Notes: generated from the sequence alone by a model not told the origin. A DNA stretch of 37,154 nucleotides from a virus (IMGVR_UViG_3300009184_000013:1-37154); one strand, 5' to 3'; shown: positions 1 to 5,689, numbered from the stretch's first letter. Program-made: numbers and translations.

Positions 1-123
1 CCGCGCCTTTAACATGGCGGCAAAACTTGGCAAACTTTAAAATGTGTTCGGCTTTTTCGGGAACGAACTCATAAGGCGCATCCAGCCGTTCCACCATATC
101 TAGGAATCGTTGGGCGGCTAACC
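1..123. repeat. Terminal direct repeat, left copy
   Basis: These 123 bases are identical to the last 123 bases of the window. The repeat lies inside the large terminase coding frame, and joining the two ends at the repeat gives one uninterrupted gene. That favours an assembly overlap from a circular or circularly permuted genome over a biological end repeat, which would more often lie outside a gene. Confidence 0.95.
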
Positions 124-208
124 TTACATCTTCGCAAGCGGTAATGTCGCCAAGGGTTACGCCCCTAGCATATTGAAAAGCGGGTTCAAGCAGTTGCGAA
201 TAACTCAT
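1..208 (-). CDS. terL: Terminase large subunit, N-terminal part (gene wraps the contig ends)
   Basis: This is the 5' end of the large terminase gene that continues at the right end of the window. Reading leftward from an ATG at 206-208, the frame stays open through base 1 and joins the frame ending at 35560. It adds 37 residues before the methionine at base 97 (the same base as 37128). The new N-terminus includes ACEDVRLAAQRFLDM, which fits the usual opening of Terminase_1 proteins, where an ACxxVRLACQR-type segment precedes the ATPase domain. The ATG overlaps the end of the small subunit gene (stop at 186), as expected for a terS-terL pair. The full protein would be 559 residues. The extension is read directly from the sequence; function comes from the remainder of the gene. 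Confidence 0.9.
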   Translation of the reverse strand, partial: MSYSQLLEPAFQYARGVTLGDITACEDVRLAAQRFLDMVERLDAPYEFVPEKAEHILKFAKFCRHVKGA

Positions 209-557
209 CTACTTCGGATGCCTTGTTTTTAATCTTTGGGCGACCCCTTGCCACTAATGCTAGTTCGGCAAGAATCTTTATCGCTTTGTCCATTGATTCG
301 GTTCTTATCTTGTAATAGGGGCTTGGTGCATCCCCCGCGTTGTAGTGGTAAATCGCGCCATTTTCCAATAATCCAATGTGCGCTTGCACCAAAGTTTCAA
401 CCACCAAAACCAAAGAACCAATTAGCAGTTCATCAGATGCAGTTAACGCACCCGTTGAATTTTCTACTTCGTTCCTGATGGCGGTTTCAAATGCGTCTGC
501 GTTCCAAGTGCTTGGATTACGCAAAAAGCCAATGATTTGTTTGGGTGCTTTTTTCAT
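186..557 (-). CDS. terS: Probable terminase small subunit
   Basis: The 123-residue product lies directly upstream of the large terminase gene and overlaps it by 23 bases. The small subunit recognises phage DNA and hands it to the large subunit for cutting and packaging. The body is mostly helical and ends in a basic RGRPKIKNK stretch. This and the length resemble P27-type small subunits, but the assignment rests mainly on position. The ATG at 555-557 has no clear Shine-Dalgarno sequence, only an A-rich tract before it. An alternative is a conserved protein of unknown function beside the terminase. Confidence 0.65.
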   Translation of the reverse strand: MKKAPKQIIGFLRNPSTWNADAFETAIRNEVENSTGALTASDELLIGSLVLVVETLVQAHIGLLENGAIYHYNAGDAPSPYYKIRTESMDKAIKILAELALVARGRPKIKNKASEVDELFATA

Positions 558-585
558 TTTTTTATATTAAACGCTTTGTTGTAGT

Positions 586-601
586 TTAGCAATCTTATAA
601 C
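586..601. promoter_or_regulatory. Operator-like element upstream of the terminase genes
   Basis: On the plus strand this reads TTAG-caa-TCTTATAAC. The control region holds TTAG-ttg-TCTTATAAC at 5605-5620, so 13 bases match with the same 3-base gap. It lies in the 116-bp non-coding gap between the endonuclease and small terminase genes. A five-base inverted repeat (CTTTC/GAAAG) lies further upstream in the same gap. It could be a distant binding site for the HTH regulator, or chance. Confidence 0.3.
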
Positions 602-673
602 CCCCGCTTACTTTGCCTTTCTACAGAAAGACAACCGCGCTTGCTTTCAAACCGTTCCAAAATAAAAGAGTTT

Positions 674-1249
674 TTAAAACAAAAGTCCACTATTATCGCC
701 CTTAATTTGACGTATTGCTTGATGCAATTCTATGTTGCCTTGCTTATGCGATTTGTATATGGCTTTAGCCTGTAAGTAGGCATCTTGCGCTTGTTCTTTG
801 GTATTAAAGTAACCCAATGTAATAACAATAGGGCTTATGCCTATCTGCGCCCGCCACTTACTGTATTTAGTAAACCATGTAACACCCGTACACTTTGAAT
901 TGCTATCTTTGTGCGGATTTCTATCTTTTGTAAATGGCTTGGGCTTTCTTGCCCTACGATGTACTATTGCTTGTTTATTAAGCAATGCGCGTTCTGTATC
1001 CCACCAACGGTTAGCCGCCTCGATAGGGTTATCTATCCAATATTTAATCCATCGTTCCCTATTGGCTATCCCACCCATCATGGTATCAACGGGCATACCG
1101 CCGCGGGCTATGTTGTAACCGATGTTGTTAGTGGGTCTTAACAACCCTTCTATGCGTTCGCAGTATTCACGGGTATCGGCTACTACTACTACTTCATAAA
1201 TTAAATCGCGATGTTTGCGAATAGCATGGTTAATTACCACGCAATGCAC
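674..1249 (-). CDS. GIY-YIG homing endonuclease with C-terminal AP2 DNA-binding domain (start unresolved)
   Basis: Homing endonucleases cut a specific site in related phages and spread themselves and linked markers. From the GTG at 1249 the frame gives 191 residues. The part up to about residue 50 is the later half of a GIY-YIG domain, ending in a typical NIGYNIARGG segment. Residues about 118-165 form an AP2-type domain, with GVTWFTKYSKWRAQI followed by LGYFNTKEQAQDAY. The signature half of the GIY-YIG domain (YWI...GYVGIT) is encoded upstream in the same frame at about 1310-1370, but no ATG, GTG or TTG is found there. The gene is either frameshifted near its start or carries a sequence error. 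It follows an HNH gene and precedes terS. Confidence 0.75.
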   Translation of the reverse strand: MHCVVINHAIRKHRDLIYEVVVVADTREYCERIEGLLRPTNNIGYNIARGGMPVDTMMGGIANRERWIKYWIDNPIEAANRWWDTERALLNKQAIVHRRARKPKPFTKDRNPHKDSNSKCTGVTWFTKYSKWRAQIGISPIVITLGYFNTKEQAQDAYLQAKAIYKSHKQGNIELHQAIRQIKGDNSGLLF

Positions 1250-1401
1250 ATCGGGATTTTTGCGTGATGACCTTCTATGTTCTGACCACCGTTCCCGCGC
1301 TTTTCCGTTTGTAATGCCTACATAGCCTTGTGTAAATATGTCGGTATGTTCGGGCTTGTGTATCCAATAAACAACACTTGCGCCTTTTGGTTGATGTTCA
1401 T
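1250..1401 (-). other. Upstream part of the GIY-YIG domain, out of frame with its likely start codon
   Basis: An ATG at 1399-1401 overlaps the TGA of the HNH gene as ATGA, the usual coupling in this genome, but its own frame stops after 27 codons. The frame of the endonuclease is open from 1417 and encodes VVYWIHKPE and, further on, QGYVGITNGKARERW, the two halves of a GIY-YIG motif. A one-base slip around the CCAAAAGG at 1383-1390 would join the ATG to this frame. It may be a sequencing or assembly error, a real disabling mutation, or rarely a recoding site. Confidence 0.6.
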
Positions 1402-1829
1402 GCCCTATGTTTATTTGTCACCATATACGCATAATCGTTCTTTGTGTAGTCTTTTGCACCATCTTGGGCGTAATGCCTGTAGATTCCCTGCTTTTCTAGC
1501 CCTGATTTTTGGCTATGGCAATTGTGGCAAAGGGATTGGAATATGTTGCGGCTAAACGCATGGCTACCTATGTGCTTCCAAGCAAACAAATGGTCTATAT
1601 GCTTTGCTGATGCCACTATGTTGCGTGATAGGCAACCTTGGCATAGTGGTTGTTTGCTTATCTGTACTGCCCTAATGCTTTTCCATAATGGCGTTTGGTA
1701 TGCACTATCTGTTTCGCGCCTAACCATATTGTCGATGCCGCCATGTTCTAAGCAGTAGGTGTTCAACTTACTTCTAGGGTTTTTACACCCTAATGATGAA
1801 CACTTACCGTTAGTGGGTACTGATGGCAT
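1398..1829 (-). CDS. HNH endonuclease with N-terminal zinc-binding motif
   Basis: The 143-residue protein has an HNH nuclease core: C63-x2-C66, the H77-I-D-H80 metal site, N95, and C101-x2-C104-H105. HNH enzymes nick or cut double-stranded DNA with one metal ion. An extra N-terminal cluster, C10-x4-C15...C26-x2-H29, probably binds zinc. The gene starts at an ATG overlapping the TAA of the upstream gene by one base (TAATG). It could be a free-standing homing endonuclease, or a packaging-associated HNH protein such as those often found beside terS/terL in HK97-like phages. The GIY-YIG gene between it and the terminase makes the homing explanation attractive. Confidence 0.85.
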   Translation of the reverse strand: MPSVPTNGKCSSLGCKNPRSKLNTYCLEHGGIDNMVRRETDSAYQTPLWKSIRAVQISKQPLCQGCLSRNIVASAKHIDHLFAWKHIGSHAFSRNIFQSLCHNCHSQKSGLEKQGIYRHYAQDGAKDYTKNDYAYMVTNKHRA

Positions 1830-2227
1830 TAGGCTAGGAATCGCAGTTTATATAGCGTACTGTTAATCAGGTTAGCAATGGTATCTACTTCGTTCTGTAG
1901 TTCGCTATCCTGTGGGAATCCTGATGCGCGGCGCAGGGTCGCTATTTCTTCTTTTAGGTAGGTTAGGTAGGTTACGGGGTTATTGTCGGGCAATTGGTAA
2001 TCCGATTGGTACTTGGTCAATAGCCCGTACTTACCTTGGAACGCTTCTACGAATCCATCTACTAGGTCGCTTACTTCATCGTAATACGCGCCCAATGCCA
2101 TGTGTTGCGAATAACTTAGGCTTTGGAAATGTAGGATATGCGCGTTGGTTACGCTATGCAATAGGCACATAACAAACTGCATTACGGGGTCGCTTTGGGC
2201 GGCTTCTGCGCGGAATTTAACCATCAT
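1829..2227 (-). CDS. DUF5856-like protein of unknown function
   Basis: The 132-residue product is helical and soluble, with no signal peptide. The pattern of an HxxxHF region followed by YYDEVSDLVDGFVEAFQGKYG and later YLTYLKEEI resembles the DUF5856 family of phage proteins, which have a ferritin-like helical layout. Its function is not known. The ATG overlaps the DUF1364 gene stop (ATGA at 2224-2227), so the two are translationally coupled. It belongs to the accessory genes between replication and packaging. The family assignment is from memory of the pattern. Confidence 0.55.
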   Translation of the reverse strand: MMVKFRAEAAQSDPVMQFVMCLLHSVTNAHILHFQSLSYSQHMALGAYYDEVSDLVDGFVEAFQGKYGLLTKYQSDYQLPDNNPVTYLTYLKEEIATLRRASGFPQDSELQNEVDTIANLINSTLYKLRFLA

Positions 2228-2550
2228 AGTCCTTCGGGTAGTGGTACATCATTAGGCCATAAGCCATATTCTTGCAATTTTCGCACCGTTTTTAAATGTG
2301 CGGCAAGCCAAATCTTTTGTCGTTCTGCTTTATCTAATTTGCCGCCTTGGTCTATTTCCATGTGACATGAATAGCACAAACTGCTAATTAGGTTGTCATC
2401 AGCGCGGATGCCGCGACCTTTGCCCCCTTGCCAATTAGTGTGGGCGGCTACTACCGTTCCATCATCTGCCCCGCAATGTTGGCATGGAATTTCGCGGGCG
2501 TTGCGTAATAGGTCAGAACTACGGATGTATTGGTGCTTTGGGAATCTCAT
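2224..2550 (-). CDS. DUF1364 family protein, predicted HNH-type nuclease
   Basis: The 108-residue protein matches the DUF1364 pattern. It opens with MRFPKHQYIRSSDLL, then has PCQHCGADDGTVVAAH (C23, C26, H37), a GGKGRGIRADD segment and LCYSCHMEIDQG (C59, C62, H63). The paired cysteines bind zinc and the surrounding His/Asp residues resemble an HNH active site, so a nuclease or Holliday-junction role is often proposed. No function is proven. The family is common in lambda-like phages of Proteobacteria, near replication or recombination genes. It is coupled by ATGA overlaps to both neighbours. Confidence 0.8.
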   Translation of the reverse strand: MRFPKHQYIRSSDLLRNAREIPCQHCGADDGTVVAAHTNWQGGKGRGIRADDNLISSLCYSCHMEIDQGGKLDKAERQKIWLAAHLKTVRKLQEYGLWPNDVPLPEGL

Positions 2551-3005
2551 TCAATTTCTACCACTAAGTTACCGTTTGATTTTATGTAATTTCTTGTTTT
2601 TTGCACATAGCGTTCAAATTCTGCGCGGGTAATGCTTCCCTGTTGCAAATCGGCATATTCCAGTAATTCCCGAATTGCCTGTATGCCAATGCCATCTAAC
2701 CCCATCTTTAGGGTTGTTTGGTAGCGTATAGCGGCTTTGTGTAGGCTTTCTTGGGCTTTCTCGCATACGGGTAATACTTCAGGGCCAACCCCGTTCTTAG
2801 CCATCATTTCCGCAAGGTTCATAACATCTACTAGGGTTCGCCAATCCTGTACCGTGCCATTGCCTTTAGTGATTGATTCCAAAGCGGCGTATTCGGTTAG
2901 CCTTAACTTGTCTAGCAAATGTCTAGGTGTATAACTAGCCCCAACAATGCCATGCGCGATTGGGTCTAGCAATGCCCAAAACTTTCGTTTAGTGCGTTTA
3001 CGCAT
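2547..3005 (-). CDS. Conserved phage protein of unknown function
   Basis: The 152-residue product starts with a basic RKRTKRK tail and continues as a soluble, mostly helical protein with no membrane segment. It resembles a family of unnamed proteins seen in phages and prophages of Burkholderiales, with the pattern WALLDPI, LTEYAALESI, VQDWRTLVDVMNLAEMMA. No catalytic motif is visible. Overlaps at both ends (ATGA with the DUF1364 gene, 8 bp with the upstream gene) place it in the leftward early operon. A nucleic-acid role is possible from the basic N-terminus but is not shown. Confidence 0.6.
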   Translation of the reverse strand: MRKRTKRKFWALLDPIAHGIVGASYTPRHLLDKLRLTEYAALESITKGNGTVQDWRTLVDVMNLAEMMAKNGVGPEVLPVCEKAQESLHKAAIRYQTTLKMGLDGIGIQAIRELLEYADLQQGSITRAEFERYVQKTRNYIKSNGNLVVEIE

Positions 3006-3180
3006 TTTTACTGTTTTGTCTAAAGTATTTGCCTGTTATGCGCTTGTTCCAACATGATTGGCAAATCCATTTATGCCCCATGTCTATGCCGCCTTCAGGG
3101 GGTTTATCAATATCGCATTTGGTGCAAAGTTTAAATTTGTGATTGGCAAACCGTGCGCCAATGTCTATTTGCGGCATCAT
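2998..3180 (-). CDS. Small zinc-ribbon protein
   Basis: The 60-residue protein carries CTKC at residues 19-22 and CQSC at about 40-43, the two knuckles of a zinc ribbon. The linker GHKWIC is typical of small phage zinc proteins. It probably binds DNA, RNA or a host protein, but the target cannot be read from the sequence. It overlaps the upstream gene as ATGA and the downstream gene by 8 bp. Confidence 0.65.
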   Translation of the reverse strand: MMPQIDIGARFANHKFKLCTKCDIDKPPEGGIDMGHKWICQSCWNKRITGKYFRQNSKNA

Positions 3181-3422
3181 GGTTCTTGCGCCTTGTCTTT
3201 TTCTTCTTGTAAATGCGTAGCCAACTTCATAATGCCAACCATTTCTAATTCGCTATATTGTTCATCAATTAACAAACCCATGATGCTAATGCCCTCATAG
3301 GTTACATCTTCAATATTTTCAAAAAATGTGCCGTGTTCATCCCGTTCGTATGACATTTTGCAAGTAACGGTTACACCGCCCGCGCCAGTTGTTGCGTTAA
3401 AGGTAAATTCGTAATCTCTCAT
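3177..3422 (-). CDS. Hypothetical protein
   Basis: The product has 81 residues and is acidic. Its first 60 residues are predicted beta-rich ([18 protein letters not shown]) and the end is a short helix with a charged tail. No known domain is recognised. The ATG at 3420-3422 has a good ribosome site (GGAGAAAAC) just upstream, and the gene ends in an ATGA overlap with the zinc-ribbon gene. Gene status is well supported by context; function is unknown. Confidence 0.6.
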   Translation of the reverse strand: MRDYEFTFNATTGAGGVTVTCKMSYERDEHGTFFENIEDVTYEGISIMGLLIDEQYSELEMVGIMKLATHLQEEKDKAQEP

Positions 3423-3437
3423 AGTGTTTTCTCCTGT

Positions 3438-3770
3438 TTATTCAGTTGCTTTTATGCCGTTTCGTTCGTTAGCCGATTCGGTGCGCCATAGTTCCCCCTT
3501 AATAGTCGCCGCGGTCAATTTCCAACGTAACAATTCTTCCTGTTCCACGGCAACCGCCAACCCTTTTAACAATTCATCATATTCGGGATGGGCATAGGCT
3601 TCGCGTTCTTGTGCCGCCGCGCTTTCGTAACCCATTTCCATTGCTTGCTTCATCAGCAAAGCGCGTTTCACCCGTCTAAATTCATCAAGGTATATGCGTT
3701 CACTTTTAGCCTTGGCATAATTTGGCGCGTTTTCTAAAATAAAATCTACTGTTTTGTAAGGCGGGTTCAT
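3438..3770 (-). CDS. Conserved phage protein, helical
   Basis: The 110-residue protein is almost wholly helical and highly charged. Features are LKRALLMKQ-like basic helices, a SAAAQEREAYAHPEYDELL segment and the ending WRTESANERNGIKATE. The AAQEREA...P.Y and W..ESANER elements recur in unnamed proteins of other proteobacterial phages with a similar early region. No enzyme motif is present. It overlaps the nuclease gene upstream by four bases (ATGA at 3767-3770), suggesting the two are made together and perhaps act together. Confidence 0.6.
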   Translation of the reverse strand: MNPPYKTVDFILENAPNYAKAKSERIYLDEFRRVKRALLMKQAMEMGYESAAAQEREAYAHPEYDELLKGLAVAVEQEELLRWKLTAATIKGELWRTESANERNGIKATE

Positions 3771-4033
3771 TTAATAACTCCAATCATTCGTAGTGCGGCT
3801 TCAGGGCTATCAACGCGGGAAAGGGTACTACCGCCCCAATTCTCAAAGAAGTCGGCTTGTAGGGGCGTTAGCCGCCCTTTGTTGGTGCTTTTAATCTCTA
3901 CCAAGAATGTATGACCGCGGTAGCCAACTAGCAAATCAACGGGTAGCCCAATAATCCAAACATAAGCACCCGCGGCGCGTAGTGCGCTAACAATCTGTTC
4001 TTGATTGGCATCAACCCTTGCGGCGTATCGCAT
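3767..4033 (-). CDS. VRR-NUC / Holliday-junction-resolvase-like endonuclease
   Basis: The 88-residue protein has a compact PD-(D/E)xK nuclease core: E12 in the first helix, PVDLLVG with D33, then FLVEIK with E46 and K48, then LTPLQADFF with Q59. This order fits VRR-NUC and Hjc-like nucleases, which cut branched DNA and can resolve replication or recombination intermediates before packaging. It sits between the replication initiator and the terminase genes, and the ERF/YqaJ recombination pair is nearby on the other strand. It overlaps the next gene upstream by 23 bases. Substrate specificity is inferred from the fold only. Confidence 0.8.
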   Translation of the reverse strand: MRYAARVDANQEQIVSALRAAGAYVWIIGLPVDLLVGYRGHTFLVEIKSTNKGRLTPLQADFFENWGGSTLSRVDSPEAALRMIGVIK

Positions 4034-4226
4034 TTAAATCCTTTTGTTCATTCATTCTGCGCTTTAAATCTTCGGCAACCTTTTGCCCCCGTTTGGCGGC
4101 AATTTCTTTTATGGTTTTGTTCCACCATTCGATTGCTTCGCCCTTACCTTCTTCTAAATGCTTTTTGCGGTATCGGGCAACCCATTCCCGCGCTTCGCAA
4201 TCCTTAAAGTGTTCCATGTCCATCAA
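4011..4226 (-). CDS. Small charged helical protein
   Basis: The 71-residue protein is rich in Lys, Arg and Glu and helical throughout. It starts with MMDMEHFKDCEAREWVARYRK and has a basic end (RRMNEQKDLNAIRRKG). Short CEAR-x-W proteins of this kind occur near replication genes of other phages, without known function. The ATG at 4224-4226 lies within the end of the 40-residue upstream gene, and the gene runs 23 bases into the nuclease gene. Tight packing supports real expression. Confidence 0.55.
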   Translation of the reverse strand: MMDMEHFKDCEAREWVARYRKKHLEEGKGEAIEWWNKTIKEIAAKRGQKVAEDLKRRMNEQKDLNAIRRKG

Positions 4227-4326
4227 TATCGCCAGTTAGTTCTAAGGCTTTGCGAATTACCCATTGCGGGTAACTAACCCCATCCCGTACCCTGTCCAAT
4301 ATTCGCATCGCCATTTCGTGTGTCAT
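4204..4326 (-). CDS. 40-residue protein of unknown function
   Basis: An ATG at 4324-4326 overlaps the TGA of the replication initiator as ATGA and opens a 40-codon frame ending in TAA at 4204-4206. The product starts MTHEMAMRILDRVRDG and ends in a RKALELTGDIDGHGTL segment. Very short proteins with a W..(K/E)AL.LTGD ending occur beside replication genes in related phages. It fills a gap of 96 bases that would otherwise be empty in a densely coupled operon. No function can be assigned. Confidence 0.6.
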   Translation of the reverse strand: MTHEMAMRILDRVRDGVSYPQWVIRKALELTGDIDGHGTL

Positions 4327-5093
4327 GCTTTAGCCCTTAATGCCGCCATTTTTGCCAATACTTCTAACGGGATAGGTGCGGCGCGTTTTGCATCTTCTTT
4401 TATCTTTTCTAACGCGGGGTCAGGTCGATTGTTCATTGGTACGGTTACGCGGGCAATGTCGGCGGGGTTAGCCTTTGGTGCTACCCAATCTGCTTTAAAC
4501 CCACGCCAACCACGGGCGGCACATTCTGCTAATGCTTGTTCCAATGTCCAACCCGCTTTATCGGCTTCTTTTTGAATTGAAGCAATAACCGATGGGGTGA
4601 TGACCGCACGGCTTGCTTTTCTTTGTTTAACAAAAGTATCCCAAATTTCTTGTGAAACGCCTTCGGGCGCATCGCGTGTTTTAGTTACGGTTTCTGTTTC
4701 TGTTTTAGTTACGGTTAAAGGTGCATCTGTATTACTGTCGCATACAGTTGTATGCAGTTGTATAGCATCGTATTCACTTGCAGGGTATTTGCTTTCTTTT
4801 GCGCGGGGAATGTTGTCCCATTTGGTCATTTGTAAATATGGCTTGCCTTCAACCATATAAATTTCTATTAAATTATTTTCCGCAAGTTCTTTCATTAGAA
4901 CTTCAGTCTTGGCGGCATTGATTGAATCCTTTACTGGAAAACAAGCCGCTTTTATCATTGGGGGTCGGGCATCGTAACGCCCAAAATCATCTACCGTAAC
5001 AAGCAATCGATAGTAAAGGTTTTCCGCTAATGGGGAAAGTTTTTCAATGGCTTCGCTATCGCGAATACCTGATTTCAGATACCTAGTAGGCAT
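4323..5093 (-). CDS. Phage replication initiator (O-like)
   Basis: The 256-residue protein starts with a winged-helix-type domain typical of phage initiators: RYLKSGIRDSEAIEKLSP, AENLYYRLLVTVDDFGRY and PPMIKAACFP (residues 4-53). A variable, Thr-rich linker spans about 112-145. A C-terminal region follows (about 149-204: IWDTFVKQRKASRAV...EADKAGWTLEQAL...ARGWRGFKADWV) of a kind often found at the end of phage replication proteins, which may contact the host helicase or loader. No helicase or polymerase is encoded here, so host replication proteins must be recruited. Repeats inside the linker-coding DNA look like an origin. The gene is preceded by a 110-bp leader with two hairpins. Confidence 0.8.
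   Translation of the reverse strand: MPTRYLKSGIRDSEAIEKLSPLAENLYYRLLVTVDDFGRYDARPPMIKAACFPVKDSINAAKTEVLMKELAENNLIEIYMVEGKPYLQMTKWDNIPRAKESKYPASEYDAIQLHTTVCDSNTDAPLTVTKTETETVTKTRDAPEGVSQEIWDTFVKQRKASRAVITPSVIASIQKEADKAGWTLEQALAECAARGWRGFKADWVAPKANPADIARVTVPMNNRPDPALEKIKEDAKRAAPIPLEVLAKMAALRAKA
4678..4763. other. Candidate replication origin (iteron-like repeats inside the initiator gene)
   Basis: The linker-coding part of the initiator gene holds a direct repeat of GTTTTAGTTACGGTT at 4678-4692 and 4702-4716. It also holds a direct repeat of CAGTTGTAT at 4745-4753 and 4755-4763, and a perfect inverted repeat GCATAC-agtt-GTATGC at 4740-4755. An AT-rich stretch follows at about 4851-4880. In lambda, the origin iterons and AT-rich region lie in the same place, within the middle of gene O. 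Part of the first repeat could simply reflect the repeated TVTKTE peptide. Confidence 0.4.
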
Positions 5094-5141
5094 AATTTCA
5101 CCGCTTTAAAAACGCCCTTTGGAAAGAAACTGCGGCAGGGG

Positions 5142-5180
5142 AAAGGGTGAACCCTTTTCGGTTGGGTAATTAGTCCAACC
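5142..5180 (-). promoter_or_regulatory. Two tandem hairpins in the leader of the replication gene
   Basis: In the 110-bp gap upstream of the initiator gene are two perfect inverted repeats: AAAGGGT/ACCCTTT at 5142-5157 and GGTTGG/CCAACC at 5160-5180 with a nine-base loop. Neither is followed by a U-run on the minus strand, so they are not simple terminators. They could structure the mRNA leader, serve as a protein-binding dyad or belong to the origin. Confidence 0.4.
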
Positions 5181-5203
5181 TAGCCGTGTTTCAAAACATT
5201 GTA

Positions 5204-5401
5204 CTAAAGAACCATCATTGTTTGCAAATCTTTGCGTTCTTGATGGGTCATAAAATAATAATAACCTTGTGTGTAATCTTTGTGCAAGTGGTAGCAAATC
5301 AGTTGGTACAAAGAATCTTGCATCGATTGATTTGCATACGCAAATGCTAAGTGTTCCATCATCAAAGATTTGTGATGTAGATATTTTTCTATTTTTGTCA
5401 T
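5204..5401 (-). CDS. 65-residue protein of unknown function, coupled to the HTH regulator
   Basis: The ATG at 5399-5401 overlaps the TGA of the HTH gene (ATGA), so the start used here is this ATG and not the earlier GTG at 5410. The product is rich in His, Tyr and Gln (IEKYLHHKSLMMEHLAFAYAN, later YQLICYHLHKDYTQGYYYF) and probably helical. No domain is recognised. It is the second gene of the leftward early transcript, a position where lambda-like phages carry regulatory genes, so an anti-repressor or second regulator is possible but unsupported. Confidence 0.55.
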   Translation of the reverse strand: MTKIEKYLHHKSLMMEHLAFAYANQSMQDSLYQLICYHLHKDYTQGYYYFMTHQERKDLQTMMVL

Positions 5402-5550
5402 TTGAACCACTTAGGTTTGAGTAACTTTAATTGCCAAAGCCTAGCCTTGGGTATTTCTTTCCATTGGCTAATAGCAGATTGCCTAATGCCTAGCAATTCC
5501 GCTAATTCGGTTTGGTTGCGTACCTTGGTTAACAATTCTTTTTTTGTCAT
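5398..5550 (-). CDS. Cro/CI-like helix-turn-helix regulator
   Basis: The 50-residue protein begins at an ATG at 5548-5550. Residues 14-30 (TELAELLGIRQSAISQW) form a clear helix-turn-helix, and the remainder (KEIPKARLWQLKLL) gives the short Cro-type ending with no dimerisation or RecA-cleavage domain. It should bind operators in the adjacent control region and govern the divergent early promoters. A consensus -10 (TATAAT, 5561-5556 on the minus strand) ends only five bases before the ATG, so the message would begin at or next to the start codon, like lambda cI from PRM. It is the only HTH repressor candidate found in the genome. Confidence 0.8.
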   Translation of the reverse strand: MTKKELLTKVRNQTELAELLGIRQSAISQWKEIPKARLWQLKLLKPKWFK

Positions 5551-5561
5551 ACCTTATTATA
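5550..5561 (-). promoter_or_regulatory. -10 element and start point of a leaderless promoter for the HTH gene
   Basis: On the minus strand TATAAT occupies 5561-5556, followed by AAGGT and then the ATG of the regulator. Initiation six bases after the -10 would fall on the A of ATG. No good -35 is visible at 16-17 bp, which is compatible with a weak or activated promoter such as lambda PRM. Confidence 0.5.
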
Positions 5562-5653
5562 AGCCAACTTATACGATAAGTACATAGGGACAAACCCTAA
5601 CATATTAGTTGTCTTATAACAACACATTAGGGAAACTACCTACAAAATAGTTA
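5551..5653. promoter_or_regulatory. Divergent control region with operator-like repeats
   Basis: This non-coding stretch separates the leftward HTH gene from the rightward early genes. It contains a perfect palindrome ACTTAT-acg-ATAAGT at 5567-5581, an inverted repeat TAGGG-acaaa-CCCTA at 5585-5599, and copies of a TTAG-N3-(G/T)CTTATAA element at 5605-5620 (plus) and in reverse at 5556-5567. It also holds the first copy of a 23-bp repeat at 5627-5649. The same CTTATAA element overlaps the -10 of every early promoter, which suggests that one repressor controls them all. Confidence 0.6.
5627..5649 (+). repeat. 23-bp early-promoter repeat, copy 1
   Basis: It starts TTAGGGAAACTACCTAC and is identical to 6018-6040. 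A degenerate third copy lies at 6617-6639. Each copy sits just upstream of the -35 of an early promoter (4, 14 and 4 bases away). The first 16 bases contain a weak dyad, TAGG...CCTA. The spacing suggests an upstream activator or repressor site, or a leftover of module duplication. Confidence 0.7.
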
Positions 5654-5681
5654 TTGACAAATATATTAGTTGGCTTATAAT
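5654..5681 (+). promoter_or_regulatory. Early rightward promoter 1
   Basis: TTGACA at 5654-5659 and TATAAT at 5676-5681 are separated by 16 bp, a near-consensus sigma-70 promoter. The spacer and -10 carry the TTAGTTGGCTTATAA element shared with the other control sites, so binding there would block polymerase. It drives the gene at 5730. Confidence 0.85.
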
Positions 5682-5689
5682 TACATCAT

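Noticed and set aside
1-123. Short direct terminal repeat as the physical phage end
   Set aside because: It lies within the terminase coding frame, and joining the copies restores the gene; an assembly overlap is simpler, though coverage data could change this.
5106-5297. 63-codon minus-strand frame between replication gene and its upstream neighbour
   Set aside because: It overlaps the coupled 65-residue gene by nearly 100 bases, lacks a good start and covers the two hairpins, so non-coding leader is more likely.
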